Positions 18,291-28,102 of a DNA stretch of 40,653 nucleotides are shown piece by piece. Origin of the DNA: Candidatus Omnitrophota bacterium. GTDB taxonomy: Bacteria > Omnitrophota > Gorgyraeia > Aquiviventales > Aquiviventaceae. The stretch lies in contig JACPAY010000017.1 in NCBI GenBank assembly GCA_016180575.1, positions 1 through 40,653 of the forward strand, written 5' to 3'. Every line of letters starts with the position of its first letter. Within the stretch, counting starts at the first letter, position 1. Under the pieces are notes generated by a model. That model had not been told where the DNA came from and searched no databases. It saw only the letters and a program-made list of their open reading frames with translations. A program made the position numbers and the translations under genes.

Positions 18291-19547
18291 CTACCGGACT
18301 GGGCGCGCAGGCGCCGGCCGGCCGAAGAACGCCTGCACGGCGTGGAGCGCGTCGAGCAGCCGGTCCACCTCTTCGCGGGTGTTATAGAGATAGAAGCTCG
18401 CGCGGGCGGTCGCGGGGACCCCGAGGCGCCGCATCAGGGGCTTGGCGCAGTGGTGCCCGGCCCGGATCGCCACCCCCTCGGCGTCGAGCACGGTGCCCAC
18501 GTCGTGCGGGTGCAGCCCCTCCAGGTTAAAGGAGACCGCCCCGCCCCGGTCTTCCGCATCGCCCGGCGGCCCGTAGAGCGTGACCCCGTCGAGCTCCCGC
18601 AGGCGCGTGAACGCATACGCGGTCAGCTCCCGCTCATGCGCGCGGACCTGCGCCATCCCGACCCGCTCAAGATACGCCAGCGCCTCGCCGAAGGCGATGA
18701 CGCCGGCGATGTTGGGCGTGCCCGCCTCGAACTTCCAGGGGATCTCGTTCCATGTCGCCGAGGTGAGCTGGACGTCCGAGATCATCTCACCGCCGCCGAG
18801 GAACGGCTCCATCGCCTCCAGGAGCTCCTCGCGGGCGTACAGCACTCCGACCCCGGTCGGCCCCAGCATCTTGTGCGAGGAGAAGGCCAGGGCGTCGCAG
18901 CCCAGCTGCTGGACGTCGAGGGGAAGGTGCGGCGCGCTCTGGGCCGCATCCAGCAGCACCAGGGCCCCCTGCCGATGGGCCCGCTCCGCCAGCTGCGCGA
19001 CGGGGTTGATGGTCCCGAGGACGTTGGACATGTGCGTGACCGCCACGAGCTTCGTGCGCGGGGTGAGCAGCGCGTCGAGCCGGTCGAGCTGCAGCCGCCC
19101 GTCATCCGTGATCGGGATGAACGCAAGCGACGAGCCGGTCGCCTTGGCGAGGAGCTGCCACGGCACGAGGTTTGAGTGGTGCTCCATCTCCGAGAGCAGG
19201 ATCTCATCGCCCGGCCCCAGCCGGCTGCGCCCCCACCCGTTCGCGAACAGGTTGATGGCCTCGGTCGCGTTGCGGGTGAAGACGACGGCGCGCGGCGACG
19301 GCGCGCGGATGAACCGCGCGGTCCGCTCGCGGACCGCTTCGTAGGCCGCGGTCGCCTCCTCCGCTAGGGCGTGGATGCCGCGATGGATGTTCGCGTTGAA
19401 GCGGCTGTAGTAGGCGGACAGCGCGTCGATGACCTGGCGCGGCTTCTGGCTCGTCGCCGCGTTGTCCAGGTAGACCAGCGGTTTCCCATGGACCGTGCGG
19501 GATAGGATGGGAAAGTCCCGCCTGATCCGTTCCACGTTGAGCGTCAT
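18291..19547 (-). CDS. sufS: Cysteine desulfurase SufS
   Basis: YLDNAATSQKPRQVIDAL, SSHKMLGPTGVGVLY, RAGHHCAKPLMRRLGV. Confidence 0.93.
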   Translation of the reverse strand: MTLNVERIRRDFPILSRTVHGKPLVYLDNAATSQKPRQVIDALSAYYSRFNANIHRGIHALAEEATAAYEAVRERTARFIRAPSPRAVVFTRNATEAINLFANGWGRSRLGPGDEILLSEMEHHSNLVPWQLLAKATGSSLAFIPITDDGRLQLDRLDALLTPRTKLVAVTHMSNVLGTINPVAQLAERAHRQGALVLLDAAQSAPHLPLDVQQLGCDALAFSSHKMLGPTGVGVLYAREELLEAMEPFLGGGEMISDVQLTSATWNEIPWKFEAGTPNIAGVIAFGEALAYLERVGMAQVRAHERELTAYAFTRLRELDGVTLYGPPGDAEDRGGAVSFNLEGLHPHDVGTVLDAEGVAIRAGHHCAKPLMRRLGVPATARASFYLYNTREEVDRLLDALHAVQAFFGRPAPARPVR

Positions 19548-19873
19548 TTGGGCAGCACCTCGCTCACGTTCACCCGCACCTCATCCCCTTCCACCGCGAC
19601 CCGATAGGCGTTGATCGGGACCGCCGCGGGCAGGCAGAGGACCTTGCCGGTCGTCACGTCAAACCGCGCCCCGTGGCGCGGACACTCGATCGCCGTGCCT
19701 TCCAGCCAGCCGTCGGCCAGCGGCCCATCATCGTGCGTGCACGTGTCGTCGATCGCGTGGAAGCCGCGCTCGGTGTGGCAGATGAGCAGCCGCTTGCCGC
19801 CCGCCTCCACCGCCTTGAACTCCCCGACGGGCAGCGCGCTTGCCTTCGCCACCGCGACGAACTCACCCGCCAT
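19544..19873 (-). CDS. Rieske [2Fe-2S] ferredoxin
   Basis: CTHDDGPLADG...CPRHGARFDVTTG. Confidence 0.88.
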   Translation of the reverse strand: MAGEFVAVAKASALPVGEFKAVEAGGKRLLICHTERGFHAIDDTCTHDDGPLADGWLEGTAIECPRHGARFDVTTGKVLCLPAAVPINAYRVAVEGDEVRVNVSEVLPK

Positions 19874-21179
19874 CGGACAGGCTCCCTTCCAGCTCCCGCC
19901 GGAGCCGCTCCTGGAGCGGCGCGAACGCCACCTGCTGGACGATGGGCTCGATGAAGCCCATCACGATCAGCCGCTGGGCGCGCTCGCGCGGGATGCCCCG
20001 CGACATGAGGTAGAACGCCTGCTCCTCGTCGATCGGCCCGGTCGAGGCGCCGTGCTTGCACTGGACGTCGTCGGCGAGGATCTCGAGCATCGGGATCGTC
20101 TCGGCCCGGGCGGTCCGGCTGAGGAGCAGGTTGTGGTTGGCCTGGTAGGCGTTGGTCTGCTGGGCGGCCTTCGCGATCCGGATGAGCCCGGTATAGATCA
20201 TGCGGCTCTCATCCTGCAGCGCGGCCCGGAACTGCAGGTCGGACACCGTGTTGGGCGCCCGGTGGTCCTGGAGCGTGTGCTGGTCGATGTGCTGCGCCCC
20301 GTGGCCGAACACGAAGCCGTAGAGTTTGGCCGTCGCCCCCGGCCCGACCAGCTTTGTCATGACGTGGGCCTTGGTGAGCGCCGAGCCCAGGTTGATGTTG
20401 GTCATCGTCAGGGTCGTCCCCTGCGCGAGCGTCGCCCGCTGGAGGAGGAACTCCCGGGCATGGAGATCCAGCCGCTGCAGCCGCACGTAGTGGAGCGAGG
20501 CGTTCTGCTCCAGCACGATCTCGATGCGGCCGTTCACCAGATGCGGCGCGCCGGTCCCGGGTGCCTCGGGCACGCTGACATACTCATCGATCAGCGTCAC
20601 CGCGCTGCCCGCCCCGATGGTGATGACGGTCAGGGGGAACACCGCCTGCTGCGGACGGACCGCCATGATCCGGACCAGCCGGATCGGCGCGCCGGGGCCC
20701 GCCTGCGGCGCCACGGTGAGCGCCACGTCATCGTGGTGAAAGGCCAGGTTGAGGCTCGCCAGCTTCTGTTCGGCGTCGGTCAGGCCGTCCGCCTCAATCG
20801 CCCGCCGGATCGCCTCAGGCCTGGCGCCGGCTGCCCGGCCAAGCTCCTCCACCCTGAGGTGGTCCATCGCGGGGGGCGGCGAGAGAAAGCTGCCGTTCAC
20901 GCGCACAATCAGCCGTTCCTCGCCCAGCGGCCGGGTGAATGAGGCGAGCTGGGCGTCCGACAGCGCGACCCTGGCCAGGAGCTCGGGCGCCGTCGGGGCA
21001 AACCCTTGGGCCGGGTCGAGCAGCCTGACGTCCGTCCGCCTCCAGATATCATCGCTCGGATGGGGCCAGGCGAGCTCCGCGTGCCGGGCAAGTGAGCGGC
21101 GGCGCAGCTCAATGAGCCACGCCGGCTCGTTGAGCCGTCTTGCCGTCTGGTCGATTGTGGTGAGGTTGAATTCCGTCAT
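19863..21179 (-). CDS. sufD: SufD
   Basis: SufB/D-family C-terminal core HIDQHTLQDHRAPNTVSDLQFRAALQDESRMIYTGLIRI; start at MTEFNLTTIDQ. Confidence 0.88.
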   Translation of the reverse strand: MTEFNLTTIDQTARRLNEPAWLIELRRRSLARHAELAWPHPSDDIWRRTDVRLLDPAQGFAPTAPELLARVALSDAQLASFTRPLGEERLIVRVNGSFLSPPPAMDHLRVEELGRAAGARPEAIRRAIEADGLTDAEQKLASLNLAFHHDDVALTVAPQAGPGAPIRLVRIMAVRPQQAVFPLTVITIGAGSAVTLIDEYVSVPEAPGTGAPHLVNGRIEIVLEQNASLHYVRLQRLDLHAREFLLQRATLAQGTTLTMTNINLGSALTKAHVMTKLVGPGATAKLYGFVFGHGAQHIDQHTLQDHRAPNTVSDLQFRAALQDESRMIYTGLIRIAKAAQQTNAYQANHNLLLSRTARAETIPMLEILADDVQCKHGASTGPIDEEQAFYLMSRGIPRERAQRLIVMGFIEPIVQQVAFAPLQERLRRELEGSLSDGG

Positions 21180-21252
21180 CGGCTCATCCCCTGAAGCGAA
21201 CAGAGGCTCCCACCTCGACGAGGAGGAGCCTCTGTTGCGGGAAGCGGGCCGC

Positions 21253-21518
21253 TTACGCGGAGAACGAGGTCCCGCACCCGCACGACTTCTTGGCGAGCGG
21301 GTTCTGGAACTCGAAGCCGCCCCCCACGAGGCCGTTCTTGAAGTCGACCGTCGTCCCGTCGAGATAGAGGTGGCTCTTGGCGTCGATGAGGATCTTGACC
21401 CCCTCCTGCTCGAAGACCGAGTCATACTGCTTCGGCGTCGCGTCCTCGATGGCGAGGACATAGCTCATCCCGGAACAGCCGCCGCCCTTGACCCCGATGC
21501 GCAGGCCGAGGATGGCTC
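21253..21518 (-). CDS. A-type Fe-S carrier (HesB/IscA/SufA-like) lacking its N-terminus; no canonical start
   Basis: Frame reads AILGLRIGVKGGGCSGMSYVLAIED...CGCGTSFSA; the track ORF (21253-21468) begins after the first conserved Cys. Confidence 0.75.
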
Positions 21519-21524
21519 CTCCTG

Positions 21525-22940
21525 TTATCCGACCGCCCCTTCCATTTCCAGCTGCACGAGCCGGTTGAGCTCGACCGCGTACTCCAGCGGCAGCTCCTTC
21601 ACGAACGGCTCGATGAACCCGTTGACGATCATCATCATCGCCTCGGGCTCCGTGAGCCCGCGGCTCATCGCGTAGAAGAGCTGCTCGTCGCCGATCTTGG
21701 ACACCGTCGCCTCGTGGCCGATCTGGACCCGCTGCTCGTCAATCTCCATCGTCGGGTAGGTGTCCGAGCGCGACTCCTCGTTGAGCATGAGCGCGTCGCA
21801 CCGGACGGTGGACTTCGCGCGCTCAGCGCCCGCGTGGACCTTCACGAGGCCGCGGTAGCTCGTGCGCCCGTCGCCCTTCGAGATGGACTTCGAGGTGATG
21901 ACCGAGGCGGTGTCGGGGGCCGCGTGGATCATCTTCGCGCCGGCGTCCTGGTGCTGGCCCGAGCCGGCGAACGCGACCGAGAGGACCTCGCCCCGCGCCC
22001 CGCGCCCCATGAGGTACACCCCGGGATACTTCATCGTGAGCTTGGAGCCGAGGTTGCCGTCGAGCCACTCGACTGTCGCCCCCTCGTGCGCGACGGCACG
22101 CTTCGTGACCAGGTTGTAGACGTTCTTCGACCAGTTCTGGATCGTCACGTAGCGGATCTTCGCGTGCGGCAGCGCGATGAGCTCCACCACCGCCGAGTGC
22201 AGCGAATCCGATGAGTAGGTTGGCGCGGTGCACCCTTCTATATACGTGACCTCGGCCCCCTCGTCCGCGATGATGAGGGTGCGCTCGAACTGGCCCATGT
22301 TCTTCGCGTTGATGCGGAAATAGGCCTGCAGCGGCATGCCCACGCGCACGCCCTTGGGGACATAGATGAACGAGCCGCCGCTCCACACCGACGTGTTGAG
22401 CGCCGCGAACTTGTTGTCGGCGGGCGGAATAATCGTCCCGAAGTACCGCCGGACGAGCTCCGGCTGTTCCTTCAGGGCGCTGTCCATGTCAAGGAAGATG
22501 ACCCCCTGCTTCTGCAGGTCCTCGTGCATGGAGTGGTAGACCGACTCGGACTCATACTGCGCGCTCACCCCCGCGAGAAACTTGCGCTCGGCCTCTGGAA
22601 TGCCGAGCCGGTCGAACGTCTCCTTGATCTCCGCCGGGACGTCCTCCCATGACTCGCCTTGTTTGGCCGTCGGCTTGAGGTAGTAGTAGATCGAGTCGAA
22701 CTTGATGCTGTTCAGCAAGTCGGTGTTCGCCCATGTCGGCATCGGCTTGCGCATGAAGTGGCGATATCCCCGCAGCCGCTGCTCCAGCATCCAGGCCGGC
22801 TCCCCCTTCATGCCGGAGATCTGCTTGACCTTGGTCTCGTCCAGCCCGGGCTCGGCTTTGAAGACGGACCGCTCCGGCACGTGGAAACCGTAGAGCCGGT
22901 CGTAGTCCTCATTGATGTTCACCTGTGGTTTGGTCGCCAT
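21525..22940 (-). CDS. sufB: SufB
   Basis: KTVRIIR-type family core incl. [24 protein letters not shown] and [39 protein letters not shown]. Confidence 0.93.
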   Translation of the reverse strand: MATKPQVNINEDYDRLYGFHVPERSVFKAEPGLDETKVKQISGMKGEPAWMLEQRLRGYRHFMRKPMPTWANTDLLNSIKFDSIYYYLKPTAKQGESWEDVPAEIKETFDRLGIPEAERKFLAGVSAQYESESVYHSMHEDLQKQGVIFLDMDSALKEQPELVRRYFGTIIPPADNKFAALNTSVWSGGSFIYVPKGVRVGMPLQAYFRINAKNMGQFERTLIIADEGAEVTYIEGCTAPTYSSDSLHSAVVELIALPHAKIRYVTIQNWSKNVYNLVTKRAVAHEGATVEWLDGNLGSKLTMKYPGVYLMGRGARGEVLSVAFAGSGQHQDAGAKMIHAAPDTASVITSKSISKGDGRTSYRGLVKVHAGAERAKSTVRCDALMLNEESRSDTYPTMEIDEQRVQIGHEATVSKIGDEQLFYAMSRGLTEPEAMMMIVNGFIEPFVKELPLEYAVELNRLVQLEMEGAVG

Positions 22941-22952
22941 CGGTCCGCCTCC

Positions 22953-23732
22953 TTACACGCTCGCCGGCTCAATGGCCGGTTTGAAGCCTTCGTAGCCTTT
23001 CGCCTCCAGCTCCAGCGCAAGCTCGGCCCCCCCGGAGCGCGCGATCCGGCCGTCCACCATGACATGCACCCGGTCAGGCCGGATGTAGTTGAGCAGCCGC
23101 TGGTAGTGCGTGATCAGCAGGATCCCGCGCTCCGGGGTGCGCAGCGCGTTGATGCCCGCCGCCACCGTCTTGAGCGCGTCGATATCGAGCCCCGAGTCGG
23201 TCTCGTCCAGGACCGCGAGCGCCGGGTTCAGCACCGCCATCTGGAGGATCTCCAGTCGCTTCTTCTCCCCGCCGGAAAACCCGTCGTTGACGTACCGGTT
23301 GACGAACGCGTCCGGGATCCCCAGCGCCTTCAGGTGCGTCTTGACCGTCTGGCGGAACTCCTTGACCGGGACGTCGCCCCCGCGCACCCCGCGCAGGGCG
23401 GCCCGGAGGAAGTTGGCGATCGTCACCCCGGGGATCGCCGTCGGGTACTGGAACGCGAGGAACATCCCCCGCTTGGCCCGCGCATCCGGCGAGAGCCCGT
23501 CGAGCTCCTCGCCGCGGTAGCGGATCCGCCCCGCGGTCACCGCGTACTTCGGGTGGCCCATGAGGCAGAACGAGAGCGTGCTTTTGCCGGAGCCGTTGGG
23601 CCCCATGAGCGCGTGGACCTCCCCGGCGTTGACCGCCAGGGCCAGCCCCTTGAGGATCTCCTTCCCCTCGACCGCCACATGCAGGTCCTCGACCGCGAGC
23701 AACGGATGCGTCATTGGCGACTCTTTGGTCAT
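22953..23732 (-). CDS. sufC: SufC ATPase
   Basis: [37 protein letters not shown]. Confidence 0.93.
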   Translation of the reverse strand: MTKESPMTHPLLAVEDLHVAVEGKEILKGLALAVNAGEVHALMGPNGSGKSTLSFCLMGHPKYAVTAGRIRYRGEELDGLSPDARAKRGMFLAFQYPTAIPGVTIANFLRAALRGVRGGDVPVKEFRQTVKTHLKALGIPDAFVNRYVNDGFSGGEKKRLEILQMAVLNPALAVLDETDSGLDIDALKTVAAGINALRTPERGILLITHYQRLLNYIRPDRVHVMVDGRIARSGGAELALELEAKGYEGFKPAIEPASV

Positions 23733-24196
23733 CTCTTCTCCAATGGGCCGATCCGCTGGGCCAGCCGCTCGGACACCGTGTACTCCGGTTCCAGGAGGCT
23801 GGCGAGCGTCGTCTGGTCGAGGAAGCCCTGGATGTAGGTGGTCAGCCCCGACCAGATCGAGCGGATGCCGCAGTTGCTGAGGTGGATGCACGCGTCCCGG
23901 TTGCCGGTGAACGACGTGCAGATGTGATCCGTCGTCTCCACCGTGCCCAGCGCCCGCACGATCTCCCCCAGCGTGATGGCGGTCGCCGGCCGGTTGAGCG
24001 CGTAGCCGCCCCGCAGCCCCCGCAGGCTATGCACGAGCCCCGCCTTGGACAGGATCCGGAGCAGCTTCTCCACATACGCGCTGGAGAGCCCTTCCCTCGC
24101 CGCAATCTCCTTCACGCTCACCACCTGGTGCTGCGGCACCCTGGCGAGCTGCAGGAGGCAGCGTAACCCGTATTCTTCCTGGGCGGTGATTTTCAT
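23729..24196 (-). CDS. Rrf2-family regulator (IscR/SufR-like)
   Basis: [18 protein letters not shown]...; three-Cys motif [17 protein letters not shown]. Confidence 0.88.
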   Translation of the reverse strand: MKITAQEEYGLRCLLQLARVPQHQVVSVKEIAAREGLSSAYVEKLLRILSKAGLVHSLRGLRGGYALNRPATAITLGEIVRALGTVETTDHICTSFTGNRDACIHLSNCGIRSIWSGLTTYIQGFLDQTTLASLLEPEYTVSERLAQRIGPLEKR

Positions 24197-24211
24197 GGGC
24201 CTTCAACTTGG

Positions 24212-24246
24212 ATGCTACTATAATACGACTTTTTTGTCAAGTATTA
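24212..24246 (-). promoter_or_regulatory. suf promoter TTGACA-N17-TAGCAT overlapped by a candidate Rrf2 palindrome
   Basis: Minus strand TAATACTTGACAAAAAAGTCGTATTATAGTAGCAT; inverted AATAC(TT)GAC/GTCGTATT. Confidence 0.6.
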
Positions 24247-24269
24247 GCCCAAAAGAAAAGCCGGCCGCC

Positions 24270-24869
24270 CTACAACGTCGCTTGGAGCGCAGCGAGCTTA
24301 TCTTCCAGGTACCGCATGAGGCTTGTTTGGAGATGGGGGTCTTCGATGTGATCGATGACGCCGGCGATCTCCATCGCGTGACCCAACGCGACGCCAGGCC
24401 GCTCCGGGTCGAGCACGAGCGCGTCGATCTGGGTACGGATGTCCTCTGCGGAGGGGAGCGCCTGCTGCTCTCGCTGCAACAGCGCCTCGAAGCGCTCACG
24501 CGCATCGCCGCTCAACCCCACCTCTTCTCCCAGGGGCAAAAGCCGCTCGTCCGTCAATGCGCCGGAGGCCTCCGCCCCGGCCAACTGAGCCAGCTTCTCG
24601 TCAAGCGCTTCGCTCAGTTGGCCTTCGAGATGCGCATCGCCTTGCCGAGCAATGGTCTGCACCAGCCAGGGCAGCAGGTCTTCTCGCTCCGCCTCGCTCA
24701 TCGCATCAAGCGCAATAAGCGTCCGGCGGATCAGGTCTGCCTCAGCCACACGCGCTTCCCGTGACGTCTGCGACGGCTCGCTGCGCACGCCGGAAGCCTC
24801 CGCGCCTGCGCAGCTGGCCGCCAGTATCGAGCCGATGGCCGTCACGGCAGCCCACGAGGAACGAGCCAT
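24270..24869 (-). CDS. Exported hypothetical protein (possible lipoprotein)
   Basis: Signal MARSSWAAVTAIGSILAASCAG then helical acidic protein. Confidence 0.6.
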   Translation of the reverse strand: MARSSWAAVTAIGSILAASCAGAEASGVRSEPSQTSREARVAEADLIRRTLIALDAMSEAEREDLLPWLVQTIARQGDAHLEGQLSEALDEKLAQLAGAEASGALTDERLLPLGEEVGLSGDARERFEALLQREQQALPSAEDIRTQIDALVLDPERPGVALGHAMEIAGVIDHIEDPHLQTSLMRYLEDKLAALQATL

Positions 24870-24886
24870 CCCGGCTCCTCTCAGGG

Positions 24887-25564
24887 TCACCTGACCTCCA
24901 GCCGCATCTCGCTGATGGCCATCGCCCCGCGCTTGTCTTTGCCGCGAATGAGCACGCGATAGACCCCTCGCTCCGAAGAGCCGGGCGCCAGGGTCACCTG
25001 CCACACGATGTCCCCTCCTGCCAGACGAAGCAGTTGCTTCTGGGCGCTCCCGGGAAGCCCGTCGATCCTGAGCCCGTCCTCTGTGAGCGGCAGGTTCAGA
25101 TCTTTGTCGGTCACTTCAACCGTGAAGGAAGCGGTCGTGCCATTCAGGACGACGAGGTCGCTCACTGGGCTCAGGACCGGCGTCTCGTTGGCTAGCCCCA
25201 GCCTGATCGGGAGCGTGACCGTGTTCGCGTTGTTGAACTCGTCGGTCACCGTATAGGTCACATAGTGCGTCGAAGGGGCCGATGACGGCGGCACCTCGAT
25301 GGTGGCATACACCTCCCCTGGCTCCGGCGCATAGATTGACACGGGAAATGGCACGCCGACAGCGGTCATCTTGAGGAGCTCTCCAGGGCAACCCGGAATC
25401 TTTTTCCGAGCGCCAACGACGAACGTCTTGGGAGCCGCAAGGTTGTCTTGGGTGGTGGCACTCGAGAAGAGCGGGCCTTCCTCGCAGCCTGCCCATACCG
25501 AAGCGGGCAAGAGGCTGAACCCGATGCCAACCGCGAGCAGGAACCGCTGAAGCCTTGCGCCCAT
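24887..25564 (-). CDS. Exported Ig/cadherin-like protein under a c-di-GMP riboswitch
   Basis: Signal peptide LLAVGIGFSLLPASVWA; beta-rich PVLSPVSDLVVLNGTTASFTVEVTD; SD aggagg 5 nt before ATG 25564. Confidence 0.7.
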   Translation of the reverse strand: MGARLQRFLLAVGIGFSLLPASVWAGCEEGPLFSSATTQDNLAAPKTFVVGARKKIPGCPGELLKMTAVGVPFPVSIYAPEPGEVYATIEVPPSSAPSTHYVTYTVTDEFNNANTVTLPIRLGLANETPVLSPVSDLVVLNGTTASFTVEVTDKDLNLPLTEDGLRIDGLPGSAQKQLLRLAGGDIVWQVTLAPGSSERGVYRVLIRGKDKRGAMAISEMRLEVR

Positions 25565-25587
25565 TCGACCCTCCTTTGTTTTGCCAA

Positions 25588-25727
25588 ACAAAAAAACCGA
25601 GCTGCCATTCGTTCGGCAGCCCGGCTATCCTCTCCGGTATCAGATACCAAGCCCCGCTTGGTATCTGATACCGGAAAGCACCCGTGGCTTTGCGTCCCCC
25701 GCTTACGCGGGGTTTGCCCTTCTCGGT
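25588..25727 (-). ncRNA. c-di-GMP-I (GEMM-I) riboswitch 1 with terminator
   Basis: Minus strand AAGGGCAAACC-CCGC(GTAA)GCGG-GGGACGCAAAGCCACGGG...GGATAGCCGGGCTGCCGAACGAATGGCAGCTCGGTTTTTTTG; matches the GEMM-I core. Confidence 0.92.
25634..25674 (+). repeat. GGTATCAGATACC perfect inverted repeat (copy 2) in riboswitch 1 P3
   Basis: CCGGTATCAGATACCAAGC-ccc-GCTTGGTATCTGATACCGG, 19-bp perfect arms. Confidence 0.9.
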
Positions 25728-25735
25728 AAATCGAT

Positions 25736-25764
25736 TTATCAAGTCTGTCAGATCGAGTGGTCAA
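25736..25764 (-). promoter_or_regulatory. Putative promoter TTGACC-N17-TGATAA upstream of riboswitch 1
   Basis: -35 25759-25764, -10 25736-25741. Confidence 0.5.
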
Positions 25765-25814
25765 AATATGCCCGATCAAACGCTGCGGTGTCAAGGGTTG
25801 CGGAGAAAAAATTT

Positions 25815-26921
25815 TCAGTCAAGGAAGCGCTTCCACGAAAAGGGGGCGAGATCAAACGAAGGCTGCTCCGCGAGGGTGGTCAGCCCCGCCATCACGCGGG
25901 CCGTGATGGGGGCCAGCAGGATGCCATGGCGGAAGTGGCCGGTGGCGACGTACAGCCCCTCGATCGGCGTCTGGCCCAGGATGGGCAGGTCATCGGGCGT
26001 GCGGGGGCGGAACCCGGCCCACGCCTCAAGGAAGCAACAGGAGGCAAGCGCGGTGCTCATCCGTCTGAGGCCTGCGAGGATGGCGTGCATCCCTTCCAGG
26101 GTGAGCGTCTTCTCAAACCCGGCGCGCTCGATGGTGGAGCCGACGAGCAGCCGGCCATCCCGCCGCTGGACGACGTAGGCGCGCTCCGACATGACCGCGT
26201 GCCGCACAAGCCCTCGGGACCCCCGGAACGCCAGCATCTGCCCGCGCGCCGGCTCAACCGGCAGCGGCACGGGAAAGGCTCCGCCCATGTTGGCCCAGCT
26301 CCCCAGGCAGTTGACGACGACCGGCGCGCTCATTCGCCCGCGGGCCGTGGCCACGCCGGCCACTCGCCCGCCCCGGACGAGCACGCGCCGGACCGCCGTC
26401 CGCTCGCGGAACGTCACACCGGCTTTCCGCGCGGCGACGGCGAGTGCCTGCATCAGCCGGACGTTGTCCACCTGCGCCTCCGTCGGGAAATGCCACCCGC
26501 ACCGGAACCGCCCGTCCACGGCGGGCTCGCGCCGGCGCACCTCGCGGATCGTCCAGCGCTCCACGCGCAGCCCCAGGCGCCGCTGCCAGCCCGCACGAGC
26601 CTCCATCGCCGCCTCCTCGGGCGCGGTCGCGGCCAGGTAGAGGATGCCGTCCCCGTGATAGCCGACGGAAAGCCCCGAGCGCCGCTCAAGATGGCGCACC
26701 CATTGAGGGTACAGCGCGCGGGCCCGCTGGCACAGCTCGAAGAACGGGCCGGGCTGCGGGATATCCATCTGCGCGGCGAGGATCCCGGCGGCGGCGGTGG
26801 ACGCCTCCGCGCCGATGGCGCCTCGCTCCAGCACGACGACCCGCCGGCCGCGGCGGCTCAACTCCTCGGCCAGCGCGCAGCCGATGATCCCCCCGCCCAG
26901 CACAATGACGTCAGCTCGCAT
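25815..26921 (-). CDS. FAD-dependent glycine oxidase-like (ThiO-like) protein
   Basis: ADVIVLGGGIIGCALAEELSRRGRRVVVLE; DAO-family C-terminus GFRPRTPDDLPILG. Confidence 0.85.
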   Translation of the reverse strand: MRADVIVLGGGIIGCALAEELSRRGRRVVVLERGAIGAEASTAAAGILAAQMDIPQPGPFFELCQRARALYPQWVRHLERRSGLSVGYHGDGILYLAATAPEEAAMEARAGWQRRLGLRVERWTIREVRRREPAVDGRFRCGWHFPTEAQVDNVRLMQALAVAARKAGVTFRERTAVRRVLVRGGRVAGVATARGRMSAPVVVNCLGSWANMGGAFPVPLPVEPARGQMLAFRGSRGLVRHAVMSERAYVVQRRDGRLLVGSTIERAGFEKTLTLEGMHAILAGLRRMSTALASCCFLEAWAGFRPRTPDDLPILGQTPIEGLYVATGHFRHGILLAPITARVMAGLTTLAEQPSFDLAPFSWKRFLD

Positions 26922-27408
26922 CGCACGGAGGAACCGCCTCGGCCAGCTGGCGGCGCTTGGCCGGCGTGAGGGCGGAGACGAGACGAAACGCGGGGTCGGC
27001 GTGCTCGTCGGCCTTCTTCATCAGCAGCCATTCCTTGCCGGTCGTGCGCGGGCCCCTCATCTTGACCAGGGCGAAGGCGCCCTTGAGCCGTCGCCCCTTC
27101 AGCGCGAACTTCAGCGAGCCCGCCTTGAGGCCGGCGACCAGCTCGCCTTCCATGGCCAGGAGCGCACCGTGGTCCCAGATGATCACCGGTCCCGCCCCGT
27201 AGCGCCCCGCCGGGATGATGCCTTCGAACGCGCCGTACTCCATGGGGTGATCATCCACCCGGACCGCCAGCCGCTTGTCGGCCGGGTTCATGGAAGGGCC
27301 CTTGGGGACGGCCCATGAGGTCAGCGTCCCGCCGATCTCCAGGCGGAAGTCATAGTGGAGCCGCGAGGCGTGGTGCTCATGGACGACAAACATGGGCTGG
27401 GAGGCCAT
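26911..27408 (-). CDS. Stand-alone LigD-type 3'-phosphoesterase domain protein
   Basis: FVVHEHHASRLHYDFRLEIGGTLTSWAVPKGPS...GRYGAGPVIIWDHG. Confidence 0.88.
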   Translation of the reverse strand: MASQPMFVVHEHHASRLHYDFRLEIGGTLTSWAVPKGPSMNPADKRLAVRVDDHPMEYGAFEGIIPAGRYGAGPVIIWDHGALLAMEGELVAGLKAGSLKFALKGRRLKGAFALVKMRGPRTTGKEWLLMKKADEHADPAFRLVSALTPAKRRQLAEAVPPCDAS

Positions 27409-27432
27409 CGGGCGCACCGAACGTTGGACGGT

Positions 27433-28023
27433 TTAGTTCGGCTCGGACGGCGGCGCGGGACTGATCGAGACCGGCAGCGGTTCGAGCCGGAGGAATATCG
27501 GGGGAATGCGGTCGGCCAGGTACACGGCGCCCTCGTGGTGGAACGCGATGCCGGCGCGGTGCGCCGCCTGGGCGTCCACGCGTAGCACCGCCGGCCGCTC
27601 GGTCTTGCGCCGGGCGATTGCCAGGGCCTCGTCCACGGTGGCGCTCAGGTGGAGCATCCGACGGTCCGCCGGCGCGAGGCCCTCGCTGAGCAGCGGCTCG
27701 GCGCGATCGGCATCGATGCCGTGGTAGAGGGCGGGCGGCGGCTCGACGGGGGGACCCGCCGGCTCCACCGGAATCGAATGACCGTAGCGGGCGCGCAGCC
27801 TCCCGCCGGCCACCTCGAAGCGGGCGGTCCCGCCGGACTCGATGAGCTCGCGCAGCTGCTCCGCGCCGAGGCCGGGGTAGCGCCGCGCGGCGATCTGAAG
27901 GAACGCCTCATAATCCACGAACCCGTGCCGGTCCGGCTGCAACCCGTACCGATCCGGGTTGTGCCGGAGGACATAGGCCATCCAGCGGCTGAACCGCTCG
28001 GCGCTGAACTCGTAGGGAATCAT
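27433..28023 (-). CDS. kptA: RNA 2'-phosphotransferase (KptA/Tpt1 family)
   Basis: SRWMAYVLRHNPDRYGLQPDRHGFVDYEAFL...ALYHGIDADRAEPLLSEGLAPADRRMLHLS. Confidence 0.85.
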   Translation of the reverse strand: MIPYEFSAERFSRWMAYVLRHNPDRYGLQPDRHGFVDYEAFLQIAARRYPGLGAEQLRELIESGGTARFEVAGGRLRARYGHSIPVEPAGPPVEPPPALYHGIDADRAEPLLSEGLAPADRRMLHLSATVDEALAIARRKTERPAVLRVDAQAAHRAGIAFHHEGAVYLADRIPPIFLRLEPLPVSISPAPPSEPN

Positions 28024-28067
28024 CGCGCACCGCCATGATAGCACGTTTCCGGCGCAGGGTCACCGGG

Positions 28068-28096
28068 TTGACCGCCCCGGGGATTTCCGCTATGCT
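28068..28096 (+). promoter_or_regulatory. Putative sigma70-type promoter TTGACC-N17-TATGCT
   Basis: -35 28068-28073, -10 28091-28096, upstream of ATG 28103. Confidence 0.55.
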
Positions 28097-28102
28097 GGAT
28101 CC

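Noticed and set aside
25116-25742. Minus-strand ORF overlapping riboswitch 1 (GAFRYQIPSGAWYLIPERI...)
   Set aside because: Runs through the riboswitch and the 24887-25564 gene in a different frame; artefact.
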